From Streptomyces sp. NBC_01231 (lineage in GTDB: Bacteria; Actinomycetota; Actinomycetes; Streptomycetales; Streptomycetaceae), in NCBI GenBank assembly GCA_035999765.1, contig CP108521.1, forward strand, positions 4,836,001 through 4,900,000: a DNA stretch of 64,000 nt, given 5' to 3'. The notes below the pieces were generated by a model, which had not been told where the DNA came from, did not search any database, and worked only from the letters and a program-made list of their open reading frames with translations. The translations under genes and the position numbers were made by a program. Shown in pieces: positions 15,814 through 24,563 of this stretch; position 1 is the stretch's first letter; every line of letters starts with the position of its first letter.

Positions 15814-16239
15814 ATGCGTGCGGTGGTGCAGAGGGTGGACGGCGCGAGCGTCGTCGTGGACGGTGAGACGGTCGGGGAGATCGACGGCGAGGGGCTGTGT
15901 GTCCTCGTCGGGGTGACCCACGAGGACACCAAGGAGAAGGCGGCCCAGCTCGCCCGGAAGCTGTGGTCGATCCGCATGCTGGCGGACGAGAAGTCGTGCA
16001 GCGACATCGACGCGCCGCTCCTCGTCATCAGCCAGTTCACCCTGTACGGCGACGCCCGCAAGGGCCGCCGCCCCACCTGGAACGCGGCCGCCCCGGGCGA
16101 CGTGGCCGAGCCGCTGGTCGACGAGGTGGTCGCCGGGCTCCGCTCGCTGGGCGCGACGGTGGCGACGGGCCGCTTCGGCGCGCAGATGCGCGTCTCGCTG
16201 ACCAACGACGGCCCGTTCACCGTGCTCGTCGAGATCTAG
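15814..16239 (+). CDS. dtd: D-aminoacyl-tRNA deacylase
   Basis: 141 residues, the normal length for Dtd. It begins MRAVVQRV and carries the two active-site signatures: SQFTLYGD near residue 75 and 'TNDGPFT' at the C-terminus (the NxGPxT element). It removes D-amino acids, and glycine mischarged on tRNA-Ala, from tRNAs in the cytoplasm. No other gene is co-transcribed. Confidence 0.95.
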   Translation: MRAVVQRVDGASVVVDGETVGEIDGEGLCVLVGVTHEDTKEKAAQLARKLWSIRMLADEKSCSDIDAPLLVISQFTLYGDARKGRRPTWNAAAPGDVAEPLVDEVVAGLRSLGATVATGRFGAQMRVSLTNDGPFTVLVEI

Positions 16240-16310
16240 TGAACGGGATATCGGCCCCGCGACGACGTCCCGGAGCCCACGACGACCTCCTCGAGACCTT
16301 TAGGGCTCTA

Positions 16311-17276
16311 CTAGGGCTCTACGACGACTTCCTGGGCCGCCGCCGTCGTGTCCGCCACGAGACGCGCGTCCAGCGGCACGTTCCGCTTCACCAGGGCCAG
16401 GGCGACCGGGCCGAGTTCGTGATGCCGTACGGACGTCGTGATGAAGCCGATCTTGCGGCCGTCGGGTTCGTCGTCCGCGAGGCGGATCTCCGTGCCGGCC
16501 GGCGGCAGATGGACCTCGCTGCCGTCCAGGTGGAGGAAGACCAGCCGGCGCGGGGGCTTGCCCAGGTTCTGGACGCGGGCGACGGTCTCCTGGCCGCGGT
16601 AGCAGCCCTTCTGGAGGTGCACCGCGGTGTCGATCCAGCCCAGCTCGTGCGGGATGGTGCGGTGGTCGGTCTCGAAGCCGAGGCGGGGGCGGTGCTGCTC
16701 GACGCGCAGGGCCTCGTGGGCGAGGATCCCGACCGCGGGGCCGGACTTCTCGGCGTACGTCTCCAGCTCGGCGCGCGGGAGGAACAGATCACGGCCGTAC
16801 GCCGTCTCGCGTACGGCGACGCCCTCGGGGACCTCGGCGATCGAACCGGCGGGCAGGTGGACGACCGCGAAGTCCGCGGTGCGGTCGGCGACGTCGACCC
16901 GGTAGAAGAACTTCATCGACTCCAGGTAGGCGATCAGCGCGTCCTGAGTGCCGGGCTCGACGTGCGCCCAGACCGTCGAGCCGTCGTCCACCAGGTACAG
17001 GGCGTGCTCGATGTGGCCGTGCGCGGACAGGATCAGCGCCTCGGTGGCCTGTCCCGTCGGCAGGTCACTGACGTGCTGGGTGAGCAGGAGGTGCAGCCAG
17101 CTCAGCCGGTCGTCCCCGGATACGGTGACGACTCCGCGGTGCGAGAGGTCGACGAAGCCGGTGCCGTCGGCGAGGGCGCGCTGCTCGCGGAACAGGTCGC
17201 CGTAGTGGGCGGCGACACCTTCGTCCACGCCTTCGGCGGGGACGGCGCCGGGCAGGGTCAGCAGAGGGCTCTTCAT
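16311..17276 (-). CDS. ygfZ: YgfZ/GcvT-like folate-binding Fe-S maintenance protein
   Basis: About 321 residues. The family signature K-G-C-Y-x-G-Q-E is present as 'KGCYRGQETVARVQNLG'. YgfZ proteins bind tetrahydrofolate and support repair or assembly of certain Fe-S enzymes. It follows nur on the same strand by a few bases, so the two form an operon. An ATG at 17282 lies two codons upstream of the one chosen. The stop is embedded in a duplicated TAGGGCTCTAC (about 16300-16321). Confidence 0.9.
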   Translation of the reverse strand: MKSPLLTLPGAVPAEGVDEGVAAHYGDLFREQRALADGTGFVDLSHRGVVTVSGDDRLSWLHLLLTQHVSDLPTGQATEALILSAHGHIEHALYLVDDGSTVWAHVEPGTQDALIAYLESMKFFYRVDVADRTADFAVVHLPAGSIAEVPEGVAVRETAYGRDLFLPRAELETYAEKSGPAVGILAHEALRVEQHRPRLGFETDHRTIPHELGWIDTAVHLQKGCYRGQETVARVQNLGKPPRRLVFLHLDGSEVHLPPAGTEIRLADDEPDGRKIGFITTSVRHHELGPVALALVKRNVPLDARLVADTTAAAQEVVVEP

Positions 17277-17286
17277 ATGCATAAGC

Positions 17287-17724
17287 CTACGACTCGGTAG
17301 TTGAACCCTTCAGGGAGCAGTCCTTACAGCGACCGAAGATCGCGAAGTGCTTCATGTCGGTGTCGAAGCCGAACTCGCGCCGGAGCTTGGCGGTGAACTC
17401 GGCGGCCACACTCACGTCCGCCTCGATCACGTTCGTACAGTCCCGGCAGACCAGGTGGATGTGATGGTGCCGGTCGGCCAGATGGTAGGTCGGCGCGCCG
17501 TGCCCGAGGTGCGCGTGGCTGACCAGCCCGAGCTCCTCCAGCAGCTCCAGGGTCCGGTAGACCGTGGAGATGTTGACCCCCGACGCCGTCTTCCGTACTT
17601 CCACGAGGATGTCGTCGGGGGTCGCGTGTTCCAGGGTGTCCACGGCTTCGAGCACGAGTTGCCGCTGCGGCGTCAGCCGGTAGCCGCGCTGCCTGAGGTC
17701 ACTCTTCCAGTCGGTGCTCACCAC
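17287..17724 (-). CDS. nur: Nur, nickel-responsive Fur-family repressor
   Basis: 145 residues. The N-terminal winged helix is 'LRQRGYRLTPQRQLVLEAVD' with recognition helix 'GVNISTVYRTLELLEELGLV'. The metal-binding part has a His-rich 'HLADRHHHIHLVC' and C-terminal CxxC elements. Sequence and length match what I remember of S. coelicolor Nur (SCO4180), which represses nickel uptake and the Fe superoxide dismutase when Ni is bound. The start is one of two adjacent GTG codons. Other Fur paralogues (Zur, FurA) are the alternative. Confidence 0.88.
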   Translation of the reverse strand: MVSTDWKSDLRQRGYRLTPQRQLVLEAVDTLEHATPDDILVEVRKTASGVNISTVYRTLELLEELGLVSHAHLGHGAPTYHLADRHHHIHLVCRDCTNVIEADVSVAAEFTAKLRREFGFDTDMKHFAIFGRCKDCSLKGSTTES

Positions 17725-17790
17725 AACACCCAGTGTAGAAGCCCGAAGCCGATCACGGACCGGGCAGCGGCCGGGCGAACGCCTACTCGC

Positions 17791-18366
17791 CTACTTGAAG
17801 AACGCGATGCCGTCGTCCGGCATGTCGTCGGGAAGGGCCTTGGCCCAGCGTTCGACGTCCTCCGGGGTGACGACCTTCTTCAGGTGGGCCGACATGTAGG
17901 GGCGCAGCTCGACCTCGGGGGTCTGCTTCTCGCCCACCCACATGAGGTCGGACTTGACGTAGCCGTACAGACGCTTGCCGCCGGTGTACGGGCCGGAGGC
18001 GGCGGTGCGCGCGACCGCGTCGGTGACCAGGTCGATCTGCGGCTTCTGGTGGGCCAGCTCGCCGTACCAGATCTCGACGACGCCGTCGTCGCGGGTCATC
18101 GTCACCTCGACCTTGCGGTCGGCGTCGATGCGCCAGAAGCCGGACTCGGTCTCCAGGGGCCGGACCTTGTTGCCGTCGTTGTCCAGCACCCAGGTGTGGG
18201 AGCGGTACTCCAGGAAGTCCCGGCCGTCGTGGGTGAAGGTGACCTCCTGCCCGAAGTTGCACTTCTCGGAGCCGGGGAAGTCGTGCACGCCCGCGCCGGC
18301 CCAGTTGCCGAGCAGGAAGGCGAGGGGCACGAGCTCCTTGTGGAGGTCGGACGGGATCTCGATCAT
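17791..18366 (-). CDS. Nitrobindin-like heme-binding beta-barrel protein
   Basis: 191 residues. It has the nitrobindin/FABP-like signature G-N-W-x-G-x-G ('LLGNWAGAGVHDFPG') near residue 20 and a conserved His in the C-terminal 'MSAHLKKV', the proximal heme ligand in nitrobindins. These proteins bind ferric heme and act on NO or peroxynitrite. It sits directly next to nur in the same orientation; the 33-residue membrane peptide gene is just upstream. Confidence 0.85.
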   Translation of the reverse strand: MIEIPSDLHKELVPLAFLLGNWAGAGVHDFPGSEKCNFGQEVTFTHDGRDFLEYRSHTWVLDNDGNKVRPLETESGFWRIDADRKVEVTMTRDDGVVEIWYGELAHQKPQIDLVTDAVARTAASGPYTGGKRLYGYVKSDLMWVGEKQTPEVELRPYMSAHLKKVVTPEDVERWAKALPDDMPDDGIAFFK

Positions 18367-18389
18367 GAGTAGCAGTTCCTAGACGTGGG

Positions 18390-18491
18390 TCAGCGCTGGC
18401 CCTGGTACAGCTTCTTCACGGTCAGCCAGGCGAAGCCGAGCACTCCGACGCAGACCAGGACCAGCAGGGCTTCGAAGAAAACCTCAAGCAC
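18390..18491 (-). CDS. Very small single-pass membrane protein (33 aa)
   Basis: A GTG start with GAGGAG six bases upstream opens a 33-residue frame. It begins VLEVFFEALLVLVC, continues as one hydrophobic helix to about residue 24, and ends in a basic, polar tail (VKKLYQGQR). The good ribosome site, a single membrane helix and its place immediately before the nitrobindin gene on the same strand support a real gene. No function is known to me. Confidence 0.65.
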   Translation of the reverse strand: MLEVFFEALLVLVCVGVLGFAWLTVKKLYQGQR

Positions 18492-18632
18492 GGAGTGCTC
18501 CTCGGACGATCGTTATGGGGCGGTACACAGAGCGGCCCCCAGCTTACGCGGCCGGGGCCGGGCGCTTCGTGCGAGGTCCGCCCTCGCGGGCGCTCGCCCC
18601 GCGGCCGTGGAGGAGTTGATTACGATTCGAGC

Positions 18633-18995
18633 ATGGCGAAGAAGCTCGTGATCAAGGTGACGGCAGGGGCGGACGCCCCCGAGCGCTGCTCGCAGGCGTT
18701 CACGGTGGCGGCAGTGGCCGTGGCCAGCGGTGTCGATGTGTCCCTGTGGCTGACCGGCGAGTCCGCCTGGTTCGCGCTCCCGGGTCGCGCCGCCGAGTTC
18801 GACCTCCCGCACGCCGCGCCGCTGCCCGACCTCCTCGACTCGATCCGGTCGGCGGGCCGCGTCACCCTGTGCACGCAGTGCGCGGCCCGCCGGGACATCA
18901 CGGAGAAGGACGTCATCGAGGGCGTACGCATCGCCGGCGCCCAGGTCTTCGTCCAGGAGGCTCTGGGAGACGAGACACAGGCGCTCGTCTACTGA
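18633..18995 (+). CDS. DsrE/DsrF-like small protein
   Basis: 120 residues starting MAKKLVIKVTAG. The fold pattern and 'VTLCTQCAARRDI' near the middle resemble the DsrE family, whose members carry sulfur on cysteines. The two Cys in CTQC and Cys near residue 19 could be redox-active or carry persulfide. It is divergent from the nitrobindin gene. A role in sulfur handling fits the sulfurtransferase region 1 kb away, but that is inference. Confidence 0.75.
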   Translation: MAKKLVIKVTAGADAPERCSQAFTVAAVAVASGVDVSLWLTGESAWFALPGRAAEFDLPHAAPLPDLLDSIRSAGRVTLCTQCAARRDITEKDVIEGVRIAGAQVFVQEALGDETQALVY

Positions 18996-19084
18996 GACGA
19001 CTGAGACGCCGCTGGGACACCTGCGGGGACATCTGCTGACACGCCGGTGTAGAGGGACAGCAGGGATGCCCGGCGCTCGGGTCC

Positions 19085-19345
19085 CTACCGCGGCGGTTTC
19101 CGCCCGTCCAGCTCGTCCCACCACTCGTCGGACTTCGGGTCGCCGGAGGGGTCGTCCCACCAGCGGTCGTCGGGGCCGCGTCGGTTCGCGACCATCGCCG
19201 CGAACGGCGGGATGAGCATCGCGACCACGCACATCCCGACGGCCACCGGGACCGACCAGATGCGCACCACTCCCCAGGCCAGGACGAACAGCGTGATGCA
19301 GACGCCCATCAGGACGAAATACGTGCGACGCCGCCGTGCGTACAT
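19085..19345 (-). CDS. DUF3099-type small membrane protein
   Basis: 86 residues starting MYARRRRTYF. Two hydrophobic helices (about 9-27 and 31-50) form a hairpin and are followed by a Trp/Asp-rich cytoplasmic tail ('DDRWWDDPSGDPKSDEWWD'). The layout matches the actinobacterial DUF3099 family. Function unknown. It is divergent from the terminator and DUF1416 gene. Confidence 0.75.
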   Translation of the reverse strand: MYARRRRTYFVLMGVCITLFVLAWGVVRIWSVPVAVGMCVVAMLIPPFAAMVANRRGPDDRWWDDPSGDPKSDEWWDELDGRKPPR

Positions 19346-19384
19346 ACGTCCAGCGTAGGCCCGGGGAGCCGGAGCAGGCATGCC

Positions 19385-19429
19385 GAAGGGCCGCACCCCA
19401 GGAGTGGGAAACCTGGGATGCGGCCCTTC
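19385..19429. terminator. Strong hairpin near the DUF3099 and DUF1416 genes
   Basis: GAAGGGCCGC (19385-19394) pairs with GCGGCCCTTC (19420-19429), with an inner CCAGG/CCTGG pairing. It lies just downstream of the DUF1416 gene on the minus strand, ending the sulfurtransferase operon. Confidence 0.85.
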
Positions 19430-19453
19430 AGTGTCCTGTTCGCCGGGCCGTCG

Positions 19454-19741
19454 TCAGACCGCGATCGCGACCTCCGCCAGGCCGCCCTGCTGGGCGACGA
19501 CCGTGCGGTCGGCGGTACCGCCGGGGACGAGGGCGCGGACGGTCCAGGTGCCCTCGGCCGCGTAGAAGCGGAACTGCCCCGTGGCGGAGGTGGGGACCTC
19601 CGCGGTGAACTCGCCGGTCGAGTCGAGCAGACGGACGTAGCCGACCACCGGCTCGCCGTCGCGGGTCACCTGACCCTGGATGGTGGTCTCACCGGGCTTG
19701 ATCGTCGAGGCGTCCGGGCCGCCGGCCTTCGCTCCACACAT
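19454..19741 (-). CDS. DUF1416 protein linked to sulfurtransferase
   Basis: 95 residues starting MCGAKAGG. A single beta-sandwich-like domain with 'QGQVTRDGEPVVGYVRLLD' and 'GQFRFYAAEGTWTVRALVPGG', the DUF1416 pattern. The conserved Cys at position 2 is notable. AGGAG before the ATG. It follows the sulfurtransferase gene by 41 bp and precedes a terminator, as in other actinobacteria, so it is probably a partner in thiosulfate or sulfide metabolism. Confidence 0.88.
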   Translation of the reverse strand: MCGAKAGGPDASTIKPGETTIQGQVTRDGEPVVGYVRLLDSTGEFTAEVPTSATGQFRFYAAEGTWTVRALVPGGTADRTVVAQQGGLAEVAIAV

Positions 19742-19782
19742 GTCGTACTCCTGAAGAGGTCTTGAAAGGTCGGTCGGTTGGA

Positions 19783-20622
19783 CTACTTGTTGGCGCCGAG
19801 CTCGATCGGCACGCCGACGAGGGAGCCGTACTCGGTCCAGGAGCCGTCGTAGTTCTTGACGTTCTCCACACCGAGCAGCTCGTGCAGGACGAACCAGGTC
19901 AGCGCGGAGCGCTCACCGATGCGGCAGTAGGCGATGGTGTCCTTGGCGAGGTCCACCTGCTCCTCGGCGTAGAGCTCCTTGAGCTCGTCGTCCGACTTGA
20001 AGGTGCCGTCGTCGTTGGCGTTCTTCGACCACGGGATGTTGCGCGCGGACGGGACGTGGCCCGGACGCTGCGACTGCTCCTGCGGCAGGTGCGCGGGGGC
20101 GAGCAGCTTGCCGGAGAACTCGTCGGGCGAGCGGACGTCGACCAGGTTCTGCGCACCGATCGCGGCGACGACGTCGTCACGGAAGGCGCGGATGGCCGTG
20201 TTCTGCGGCTTGGCCGTGTACGCGGTGGTGGCGCGCTCGGGCACGTCCTCGACCAGCTCGCGGGCGTCCAGCTCCCACTTCTTGCGGCCGCCGTCGAGAA
20301 GCTTGACGTTCTCGTGGCCGTACAGCTTGAAGTACCAGTAGGCGTACGAGGCGAACCAGTTGTTGTTGCCGCCGTAGAGGATCACCAGCGTGTCGTTGGC
20401 GATGCCCTTCGTCGACAGGAGCTTCTCGAAGCCCTCCTGGTCGACGAAGTCACGGCGGACCGGGTCCTGGAGGTCCTTGGTCCAGTCGATGCGGATCGCG
20501 TTGCGGATGTGGTTCTTCTCGTAGGCGGACGTGTCTTCGTCCACCTCCACAATCGCGATGCTCGGGTCGTCCAGGTGGTCCTGGACCCAGTCGGCGTCTA
20601 CCAGGACGTCGCTGCGGCTCAT
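19783..20622 (-). CDS. cysA: Thiosulfate/3-mercaptopyruvate sulfurtransferase (rhodanese)
   Basis: 279 residues with two rhodanese domains. The N-terminal domain starts 'VLVDADWVQDHLDDPSIAIVEVD'. The catalytic cysteine lies in 'AYCRIGERSALTW' in the C-terminal domain (C-R-I-G-E-R active loop). It transfers sulfane sulfur from thiosulfate to a thiophile. GGAGGAGAAAGAGC precedes the ATG. It is probably controlled by the upstream Cys-containing leader peptide. The symbol follows the CysA/SseA usage in actinomycetes. Confidence 0.92.
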   Translation of the reverse strand: MSRSDVLVDADWVQDHLDDPSIAIVEVDEDTSAYEKNHIRNAIRIDWTKDLQDPVRRDFVDQEGFEKLLSTKGIANDTLVILYGGNNNWFASYAYWYFKLYGHENVKLLDGGRKKWELDARELVEDVPERATTAYTAKPQNTAIRAFRDDVVAAIGAQNLVDVRSPDEFSGKLLAPAHLPQEQSQRPGHVPSARNIPWSKNANDDGTFKSDDELKELYAEEQVDLAKDTIAYCRIGERSALTWFVLHELLGVENVKNYDGSWTEYGSLVGVPIELGANK

Positions 20623-20750
20623 GCTCTTTCTCCTCCGGGGCAGTTACGGCGGGGCGTGCGAGTGCGAGGGGTGCGCGGTCGGGCCGGGATCGGCGCATGC
20701 GCACGGATGCCTTGTCGGGGCAGGCTGAATGCGGAGGTCGGCGCTTCCGC

Positions 20751-20831
20751 TCAGAAGGTGCGACAGAGCATGGCGGCGACGCGGCACAGGTCTACTGCCC
20801 GCCGCTTCGTGAGGTCCGCCTGTCGCTTCAT
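20751..20831 (-). CDS. Cysteine-containing leader peptide upstream of the sulfurtransferase
   Basis: 26 codons starting MKRQADLTKRR, then VDLCRVA and a final LCRTF, with two Cys-Arg pairs. Peptides of this pattern are found before sulfur genes in Streptomyces, and in mycobacteria Cys-rich leaderless peptides act as cysteine-responsive attenuators. There is no Shine-Dalgarno; a good promoter ends at the ATG. Stop to the sulfurtransferase ATG is 128 bp, enough for an attenuator. Confidence 0.75.
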   Translation of the reverse strand: MKRQADLTKRRAVDLCRVAAMLCRTF

Positions 20832-20839
20832 AGGTATCG

Positions 20840-20869
20840 ATCGTAGGGAGGGACAGGCGGCCATGTCAC
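20840..20869 (-). promoter_or_regulatory. Leaderless promoter of the leader-peptide transcript
   Basis: On the minus strand, GTGACA (20864-20869) is a -35 match, followed after 18 bp by TACGAT (20840-20845) as the -10, with the ATG eight bases further. Transcription would start at or next to the ATG. Confidence 0.6.
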
Positions 20870-20921
20870 CGGTGTGTCGTATTCTGAGACGCGATCGTCC
20901 GCGATGTGAGAACAAGGCAAT

Positions 20922-20951
20922 GCCCGGGCCGTGTTCCCACGGTTCCCGGGC
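20922..20951 (-). terminator. Hairpin downstream of the LmeA-like gene
   Basis: GCCCGGG-CCGTG, a 4-base loop TTCC, then CACGG-TT-CCCGGGC: 7 plus 5 bp stem. It lies about 100 bp after the LmeA-like stop on the minus strand and would separate that gene from the leader-sulfurtransferase unit. The rest of the 221-bp gap shows nothing further. Confidence 0.65.
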
Positions 20952-21052
20952 GGATGTAGCCGTCATCACAGCTGCTGTACGGACGGGGGCGTCTCGCCCC
21001 TCGGACAGCGGCGCGGTCGCCCGCGGCCTGGGGTGCCCGTCCCCCGCCCGTC

Positions 21053-21790
21053 CTACCCCGCGAGCTTGACGTTCGAACCCTTCACCGTGATCTCCACACC
21101 GCTCTTCGCCGCCTGCACCTTGTCGAGCTGGATGCCGCCGGGCAGCCCCTCGATCTTCTGCTGGAAGTCGGTGATGGCCCGGACGCGGTTCTCGGCGAGG
21201 TCGACACCGCCGAAGGACGGCAGATTGTCCGCGTGCACCCGCACGGTGTCGCCCTTGGCGGTGACGGTGCTGAGCACGTCCACCGGGTTCGGCAGCTTGG
21301 TGCCGAACACCGTCGCCTCGACCGCGACCTTGATCTTGCCGTTGCCGCCGTCGGAGAGCCCGACGATGTTGGCCGTGACACCGGGGGCGACCTGGGTGGG
21401 CTCGGACTTGGCGGCCTTGAGCAGCTCGTCGTAGGTGACGGACGCCGTGCCGGTGGCGGTGGACGCGGTGGCGGAGCTGTAGTCGCCGGAGAACTCGACG
21501 CCCTTCATGTTCGCTTCGAGGTCGTCGATACGGATCGTCCCGCCGTCCGTGCCGGTGTCCGCCTCGTAGTCCGCGATGCCGACCTGGACGTCGTCCAGCG
21601 CACCGCCGACGACCTGGGTGAGGAAGGGGAAGCCCTTGATGGAGACGTCCGGGGTGGTGTCCAGGTTCTCGCTGGTCTTCAGCTTGTCCGCGACCTCGCC
21701 CTCCGCGAAGTTGACCGCGACGCGGTCGGCGATCACGAAGAGGCCCCCGAATATCACGACAAGGATCAGAAGTATTCGAAGTGCGCGCAT
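21053..21790 (-). CDS. LmeA-like phospholipid-binding protein (DUF2993)
   Basis: 245 residues. The start MRALRILLILVVIFGGLFVIAD is a signal anchor, followed by an extracytoplasmic DUF2993 domain with 'VSIKGFPFLTQVVGGALDDVQV', the family signature (GFPFLTQ). LmeA-type proteins bind phospholipids and are linked to lipomannan maturation in mycobacteria; the role in Streptomyces is not established. GGGGA precedes the ATG. A second DUF2993 protein is encoded at 46626-47903. Confidence 0.85.
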   Translation of the reverse strand: MRALRILLILVVIFGGLFVIADRVAVNFAEGEVADKLKTSENLDTTPDVSIKGFPFLTQVVGGALDDVQVGIADYEADTGTDGGTIRIDDLEANMKGVEFSGDYSSATASTATGTASVTYDELLKAAKSEPTQVAPGVTANIVGLSDGGNGKIKVAVEATVFGTKLPNPVDVLSTVTAKGDTVRVHADNLPSFGGVDLAENRVRAITDFQQKIEGLPGGIQLDKVQAAKSGVEITVKGSNVKLAG

Positions 21791-21965
21791 GCGGGTCCCC
21801 CAGGACGGCGGTCGGACGACGGTCGGTTGACGGACCGGGTGGCCGCCGAGCGTGAGGGTAACCCCGGGCCCGTAAGGGAGCGGCAAATTGTCGATCTTTC
21901 GTGACAGGAGAGGCCCGGGCCGGGCCCGTCACGAGAGTCCCGGCCCAGCGCCCGCCACGAGAGCG

Positions 21966-23219
21966 TCAGCCCAGCGCCCGCCCCAGCAGGTACACCGCCG
22001 GTGCGGCCGCCGCCAGCGGCAGGGCGACTCCCGCCGTGAAGTGCACGAACCTGGACGGGTAGTCGTAGCTCGCCACCCGGTGCCCGATCAGCGCGCACAC
22101 CGCCGCGCCCGCGCCCAGCAGCGCCCCCTTCGCGCCCAGGCCGGTCATCTGGCCGACCGCGATGCCCGCGCCCGCCGCGGCGAGCAGGGCGACGACCACG
22201 GAGGCCGGGGTCGGCAGGGGCAGCGCGCGGGCCAGGACGGCGACCGCCACCGCCGCCGCGCCGACCGTCACCGCGTCCGGCTCGGCCGCGAGGTGTCCGG
22301 CCGCGACGATGGACAGCGCCGCCGAGGCGACGGTCGCCATCAGGCCGTACATCCGCTCGTCCGCGTCGGCGTGCGAGCGCAGCTGGAGGACGAGGGAGAG
22401 CAGGACCCACACGCCGAGCGTGCCGAGGATCGCGGCGGGCCCGTTCTCGCGGCCGGCCACCAGCAGCGCGGCGTCCGCCACCAGCGCCCCGAGGAACGCC
22501 AGCGCGATGCCCTGGCGGGCGGGCCACATGCCGTTCAGCCGGAACCAGCCCGCGGCCGTGACCGCCTGGAGGACGACGAGGGGCACCACAAGGGCGTACG
22601 AGCCGACGGCCGCCGTACCGGAGAGCAGCAGAGCGAGGAGCGCGGTGAGCGCGGCGGGCTGCATGCCGGGCTCGATGACCGGCGAGCGCCCTTCCTGCCT
22701 GGCCCGCTGGGCGTCGGTGACGCGGGCGTTGCCCGCGACGGTGGCGGGGCCGAACCCGGGAGCCGGCTCCTCCGCGGCCGACGCGGACGTGCGCGGCTGC
22801 TCCCGTGCATGGGCGTGGGTGTTGCTGTTGGCGTGGGCCTGAACGCCGGGAACCTGCGGCTGCTGCGCCGCGGGGTACGCCTGCTGCCCGGGCGCCTGCT
22901 GCGGCAGATACGCCGTCTCGGCGGCCGACACCGGCTGGTGCACGTGGGTCTCCCAGGTCTGCCCCTGCCACTGCTGCGTGTACTGCTGGGCGGCCTGCGG
23001 ATCCTCGTGGGCCTGCTGCCAGTACGGGTCGTAGCCCTGCGGGTCGTACCCCTGGGGCTGTTGCCCGTAGTGCTGCTGCCCGTACTGCTGCCCCTGGTGC
23101 TGCTGCTGCCCGTGCGGCTCCCCCTGGTACTGCTGCCGCCGTTGGTACTGCTGTCCTTCGTAGGGCCCGTCGTACGGTCCTTCGTACGGCCCTTCGTACG
23201 GCTGGTCGGTCATCGTCAC
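21966..23219 (-). CDS. Multi-pass membrane protein with Gln/Tyr-rich N-terminal tail
   Basis: 417 residues. Residues 1-170 are low complexity: YEGPYEGPYDGPYEG repeats, then Gln/Tyr/Gly-rich sequence, probably disordered and cytoplasmic. Residues about 190-417 contain eight to ten hydrophobic helices with few charged residues. No transporter motif is recognised. The start ATG overlaps the stop of the upstream MoaD gene by 4 bp (ATGA), so expression is coupled. Confidence 0.8.
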   Translation of the reverse strand: MTMTDQPYEGPYEGPYDGPYEGQQYQRRQQYQGEPHGQQQHQGQQYGQQHYGQQPQGYDPQGYDPYWQQAHEDPQAAQQYTQQWQGQTWETHVHQPVSAAETAYLPQQAPGQQAYPAAQQPQVPGVQAHANSNTHAHAREQPRTSASAAEEPAPGFGPATVAGNARVTDAQRARQEGRSPVIEPGMQPAALTALLALLLSGTAAVGSYALVVPLVVLQAVTAAGWFRLNGMWPARQGIALAFLGALVADAALLVAGRENGPAAILGTLGVWVLLSLVLQLRSHADADERMYGLMATVASAALSIVAAGHLAAEPDAVTVGAAAVAVAVLARALPLPTPASVVVALLAAAGAGIAVGQMTGLGAKGALLGAGAAVCALIGHRVASYDYPSRFVHFTAGVALPLAAAAPAVYLLGRALG

Positions 23220-23470
23220 CCTCCTGCGAACGGCGGGAGCACCTCGACCGTGCCGCCGTCGGCCAGCCGTACCGTCTCATGTCCGCGGGTGCCCACGGGG
23301 TCACCGTCGATGAGGAACGAGCATCGGCGCAGGACACGCACGAGCTCGCCGGGGTGTCGCCCACGCACGGCGTCGAGCGCCTCGGCGAGGGTGTCCGCGT
23401 CGAACAGCTCCTCGGCGATCCCGGCCGCGGCCTTCGCGGCGGCCCAGTAGCGCACCGTGACCTTTGCCAT
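23216..23470 (-). CDS. MoaD/ThiS-family ubiquitin-like sulfur carrier
   Basis: 84 residues, beta-grasp pattern, ending in Pro-Pro-Phe-Ala-Gly-Gly. The terminal Gly-Gly is the site where the small subunit of molybdopterin synthase is activated as a thiocarboxylate. GAGGAAC ribosome site. It is not next to other molybdenum-cofactor genes; instead it is coupled to a membrane protein of unknown function. It could serve molybdopterin synthesis or another sulfur-relay. Confidence 0.88.
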   Translation of the reverse strand: MAKVTVRYWAAAKAAAGIAEELFDADTLAEALDAVRGRHPGELVRVLRRCSFLIDGDPVGTRGHETVRLADGGTVEVLPPFAGG

Positions 23471-23508
23471 CCCGGTTCCTCAATCAATCGGCGGTGTACA
23501 CGGTCAGG

Positions 23509-24393
23509 CTAGCCCGCCCGGCCGACAGCCCAGTCCCCGATGCGGGCCAGCAGCTCGTCCGTGGCCGCGTGTTCGGCGTGGCCCATGCCGGGCTCCAGCC
23601 AGAGTTCGCCGTGGTCGCCGGCGGCCCCGGCCAGCATCCGGGGGTGGTCGAGGGGGAAGTAGCCGTCCTGTTCACCGTGCACGATCAGCAGCGGTGTCGG
23701 CGCGATCCTCTCGACCGCCGCCACGGGCGACAGCGGCACCGGGTCCCACCCACGGTGGTGGATGCGCGTCCGGAATCCGTAGCGGCCCACCAGACGGCCC
23801 TCGGGGCGGCTCACCAGCCAGTGGAGTCGGCGCATGGGGGCCGTGCCCCGGTAGTACCAGCGGGCCGGGGCGCTCACCGAGACCACCGCGTCAGTCGCCC
23901 CTCGAGCGTGCCCCGTGGGCACCGGCTCCTCTTTCGGGGGATTCGGGCCGTACAGCGCCGCGTGCCGCAGGGCCACCGAGCCGCCCATCGAGAAACCGAC
24001 GGTGATCACCCGTGGGTGCCCGAGCGAACGGGCCCACTCGACCGCGGCGGCGAGGTCCAGCACCTCCCGGTCGCCCACCGTGGAGCGACCACCGGAGGCG
24101 CCGTGGCCCCGGAAGGAGAACGTGACCACGGCGCCGTACCGCGCGAACGCCGTGGCCACCCGCCGGACGTGCGGCCGGTCCACGTCGCCGGTGAAGCCGT
24201 GCGCGATCACGAACACCGGGCCACCGGAAGGTGACGCCGAGGCGTCGTATACAACGTCCCCCGGGTCGTATACGGAATCGATCGTCACCCCGTCGACGGT
24301 GTACAGAAACGTACGCAAAGGTGTACGTCTGGTCGTCTCGGAGTGCGGACGATCGGTGGATCGCGCCACATGACCTGCCGGACCGGTACCCAT
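23509..24393 (-). CDS. Alpha/beta hydrolase
   Basis: About 294 residues. The nucleophile elbow is GFSMGG ('[21 protein letters not shown]'), with oxyanion-hole 'IAHGFTGD', acid Asp near '[13 protein letters not shown]' and catalytic His in 'GMGHAEHA'. It resembles serine esterases or acyl hydrolases. The start is uncertain: ATG 24393 or GTG 24369, neither with a strong ribosome site. It is divergent from glnR across a 170-bp gap. Confidence 0.85.
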   Translation of the reverse strand: MGTGPAGHVARSTDRPHSETTRRTPLRTFLYTVDGVTIDSVYDPGDVVYDASASPSGGPVFVIAHGFTGDVDRPHVRRVATAFARYGAVVTFSFRGHGASGGRSTVGDREVLDLAAAVEWARSLGHPRVITVGFSMGGSVALRHAALYGPNPPKEEPVPTGHARGATDAVVSVSAPARWYYRGTAPMRRLHWLVSRPEGRLVGRYGFRTRIHHRGWDPVPLSPVAAVERIAPTPLLIVHGEQDGYFPLDHPRMLAGAAGDHGELWLEPGMGHAEHAATDELLARIGDWAVGRAG

Positions 24394-24563
24394 GTGGGCT
24401 ATTCTGCTGGGCAGAGGACTCGGGCAGCGTAGCCCCCGGGTCCTTTTGTGCTTTCGGGAGCGTTGTATACGACGCGGGAAACCGCAGGTGTACGGGCCAC
24501 CGGGATCGCAGCGAAGTGCCGCACCGCACACGTCCTCGCAGGGACCGAGGAGGAACCAGACAT

